From the NCBI GenBank assembly GCA_049965775.1, contig JBMFVX010000039.1, positions 1-23,814 on the forward strand: a stretch of DNA of 23,814 nt. Reading direction: 5' to 3'. Of the stretch, positions 22,837-23,814 are shown piece after piece; the stretch's first letter is position 1, and each line of letters opens with the position of its first letter. A program made the translations under genes and the position numbers. Under the pieces are notes generated by a model, which made no database searches, was not told the DNA's origin, and saw only the letters and a list, made by a program, of their open reading frames with translations. The DNA comes from JABEVB01 sp049965775 (lineage in GTDB: Bacteria > Planctomycetota > Phycisphaerae > WQYP01).

Positions 22837-23197
22837 CCCGGGTTGCGGCAGCACCACGAGAAATACTTCAATTATGACCGCATGCGGTATAGTTCGGTCT
22901 GGATTTTTTTTGGCATGCGTCGCCTCAGTGGCAATAATATCTCATCGTTTTAACCCCATAGCCTCGCATAACCCCACAACAACGGTCTACGTACTACTTT
23001 CTCAATCCATTTTTTCAGCGAAACCGCCGCACTCGCCTATTCACCTGCTCCAAATTCACCTGTTCTCGGCGCAGCCGCCTCGCCCCCATACGCCGGCCAC
23101 CCCGGTGGCCGCTCCCAATCCCCGCGCGTTGCCGCCTGGCACGACCCGGCAATCCATTTTCAAATCTTAAATTTTAAATCCAAAAGCTCACCCCCAT

Positions 23198-23498
23198 CGC
23201 GCAGCGCCCCGTAACCAAAAAACCCTGCGTTACACTGCCTTAGGCCTTGGATGCCGAAATCCCGATAGGTCAGGAGCTGCCTTTCGGGATGCGGTTAACC
23301 CTCGTCGCCCAGCACCCCATCTAAACAGCCCTCGTGTCGTGGTGGCTTTGTGGCTAATTCGTCGCGCACCGCACAACGTTAAAACCTTAAAAACCCTGCG
23401 TTACCCAGCGTCCCCTGCGGTGAACCCTCGTCGTCTCCGTGTCTCTGATTCTCTGCGCGCCACCGCCGCGCAGCGCCCCGTAAAAAACCTCTGCGTTA
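23198..23498. repeat. Degenerate interspersed direct repeats
   Basis: CGCGCAGCGCCCCGTAA occurs at 23198-23214 and 23467-23483, each followed by an A-rich spacer and CTGCGTTAC (to 23233 and 23498). AAAAACCCTGCGTTAC also occurs at 23389-23404, and AACCCTCGTCG near 23295 and 23422. The text (CTCTGCGTTAC, CCTGCGGTGAACC, CTCCGTGTCTCT) resembles a family of intergenic repeats common in several bacterial phyla, recalled from memory. Spacing is irregular, unlike CRISPR. Confidence 0.6.
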
Positions 23499-23518
23499 CC
23501 CTACATTGCACACCTGTG

Positions 23519-23543
23519 ATATCTTGTTTTTTTAACAAGATAT
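23519..23543. repeat. Perfect AT-rich inverted repeat
   Basis: ATATCTTGTT (23519-23528) and AACAAGATAT (23534-23543) are perfect 10-bp arms around TTTTT. It lies 64 bp beyond the stop of the minus-strand gene at the right edge. It could act as a weak terminator, a binding site or an element end. Confidence 0.55.
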
Positions 23544-23606
23544 ATGCAACCGGCTGCCGCTAACTCATAACTCCCGTCGCCCAACTTGCGGCCCGCAATC
23601 GCGTTG

Positions 23607-23814
23607 CTACGCTCCCCAGCACGCCTCACCATCCAGCATCTGTACCGGCCGCACCCCGGCACCATCCTTGGCCCGCACCATCGCTCTCGCCGCCGGCGCC
23701 TCCGCCAGCGCCCAGTTCCACGCCTCCAAACCAATCCGAACCGATTTAATCGCCACCGACGCCTTCGCACGCTCCAGCGTGCGCTGAGAAAAACCCGCCG
23801 CACCACCCTTCACC
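23607..23814 (-). CDS. 3' end of a possible plasmid/phage-type AAA ATPase or primase-helicase (partial)
   Basis: Only the last 68 codons are in the window; the frame is open to the right edge, so the apparent start is not real. The segment GFSQRTLERAKASVAIKSVRIG followed by WNW resembles the C-terminal winged-helix end of AAA-family ATPases of plasmids, phages and integrated elements, where a 'GIS.RTLERAKK.LGV.S.K.G....W' pattern recurs. A further ~30 residues after the Trp are unassigned. If correct, a mobile element begins beyond the right edge. The match is by remembered pattern only and is tentative. Confidence 0.45.
   Translation of the reverse strand, partial: VKGGAAGFSQRTLERAKASVAIKSVRIGLEAWNWALAEAPAARAMVRAKDGAGVRPVQMLDGEACWGA

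Larger units (their letters stand above)
22231..23606. other. 1.4-kb non-coding region with inverted and degenerate repeats
   Basis: No credible gene on either strand; open frames are short with Arg/Pro/Ala-rich translations. It opens with a run of ten C (22237-22246). It contains a 9-bp inverted repeat framing 55 bp (22364-22436), two abutting hairpins (22780-22836), a palindrome ACCGCATGCGGT (22877-22888), an ATCCCGA/TCGGGAT hairpin (23259-23290), degenerate direct repeats (23198-23498) and a 10-bp AT-rich inverted repeat (23519-23543). The region separates the housekeeping genes from what may be a mobile element. Confidence 0.65.

Noticed and set aside
22876..22910. Intrinsic terminator GACCG...CGGTC plus T8
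   Set aside because: Only a 5-bp stem with a 14-nt loop that competes with the ACCGCATGCGGT palindrome, and no gene lies just upstream.
23198..23498. CRISPR array
   Set aside because: Repeats are degenerate, spacing is irregular and there are no uniform spacers or cas genes.

Overview
The window reads as a chromosomal segment of a Planctomycetota bacterium, most likely from the Phycisphaerae lineage. This is inferred from protein character only: a long IF-2 with a basic Ala/Pro-rich N-terminus, an endonuclease III-like protein with a Lys/Ala/Pro tail, a secreted-type protein ending in a FADGSVRYI signature, frequent TTG starts, and loosely packed genes on both strands. No rRNA, tRNA or CRISPR array was found.

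Layout. (1) 1-3964, + strand: the 3' part of the ribosome-assembly GTPase Der, an exported S41 C-terminal processing protease with a PDZ domain, and a small two-helix membrane protein. (2) 3965-8602: an AT-rich regulatory gap with a sigma-54-like promoter, a GAF/AAA+/Fis enhancer-binding protein, a MntA/HepT (MNT/HEPN) toxin-antitoxin pair, and an OprO/OprP-like porin. The pair lies between two near-identical ~71-bp copies of the porin's promoter and first codons. (3) 8603-13461: a membrane protein with a pseudopilin-like tail, a small secreted Cys/His protein (-), malate dehydrogenase (-), peptide deformylase (+) and a GT2-TPR glycosyltransferase (-). (4) 13462-19322: a long, hairpin-rich leader, then nusA, a structured nusA-infB spacer, infB, a DUF503 gene and rbfA. 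This is the conserved transcription/translation/30S-maturation operon, but rimP is not at its usual place before nusA. (5) 19404-22230: an HhH-GPD-like protein lacking the catalytic Lys, hisG (long form), a small membrane protein and yajQ. (6) 22231-23606: about 1.4 kb of non-coding DNA with several strong inverted repeats and degenerate interspersed repeats. It ends at the 3' end of a minus-strand gene resembling the C-terminus of a plasmid/phage-type AAA ATPase.

How it fits together. Much of the window is housekeeping: GTP-dependent ribosome assembly (Der, RbfA), transcription elongation (NusA), translation initiation (IF-2) and N-terminal processing (Def). The accessory part is the regulator / toxin-antitoxin / porin region and the right-hand edge. 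The most interesting signals are the promoter-containing direct repeats around the toxin-antitoxin pair, the structured RNA before and after nusA, and several promoters whose -10 box sits about 6 nt before the start codon, which predicts leaderless mRNAs. All RNA structures were found by eye as complementary arms; no folding or covariation calculation was run.
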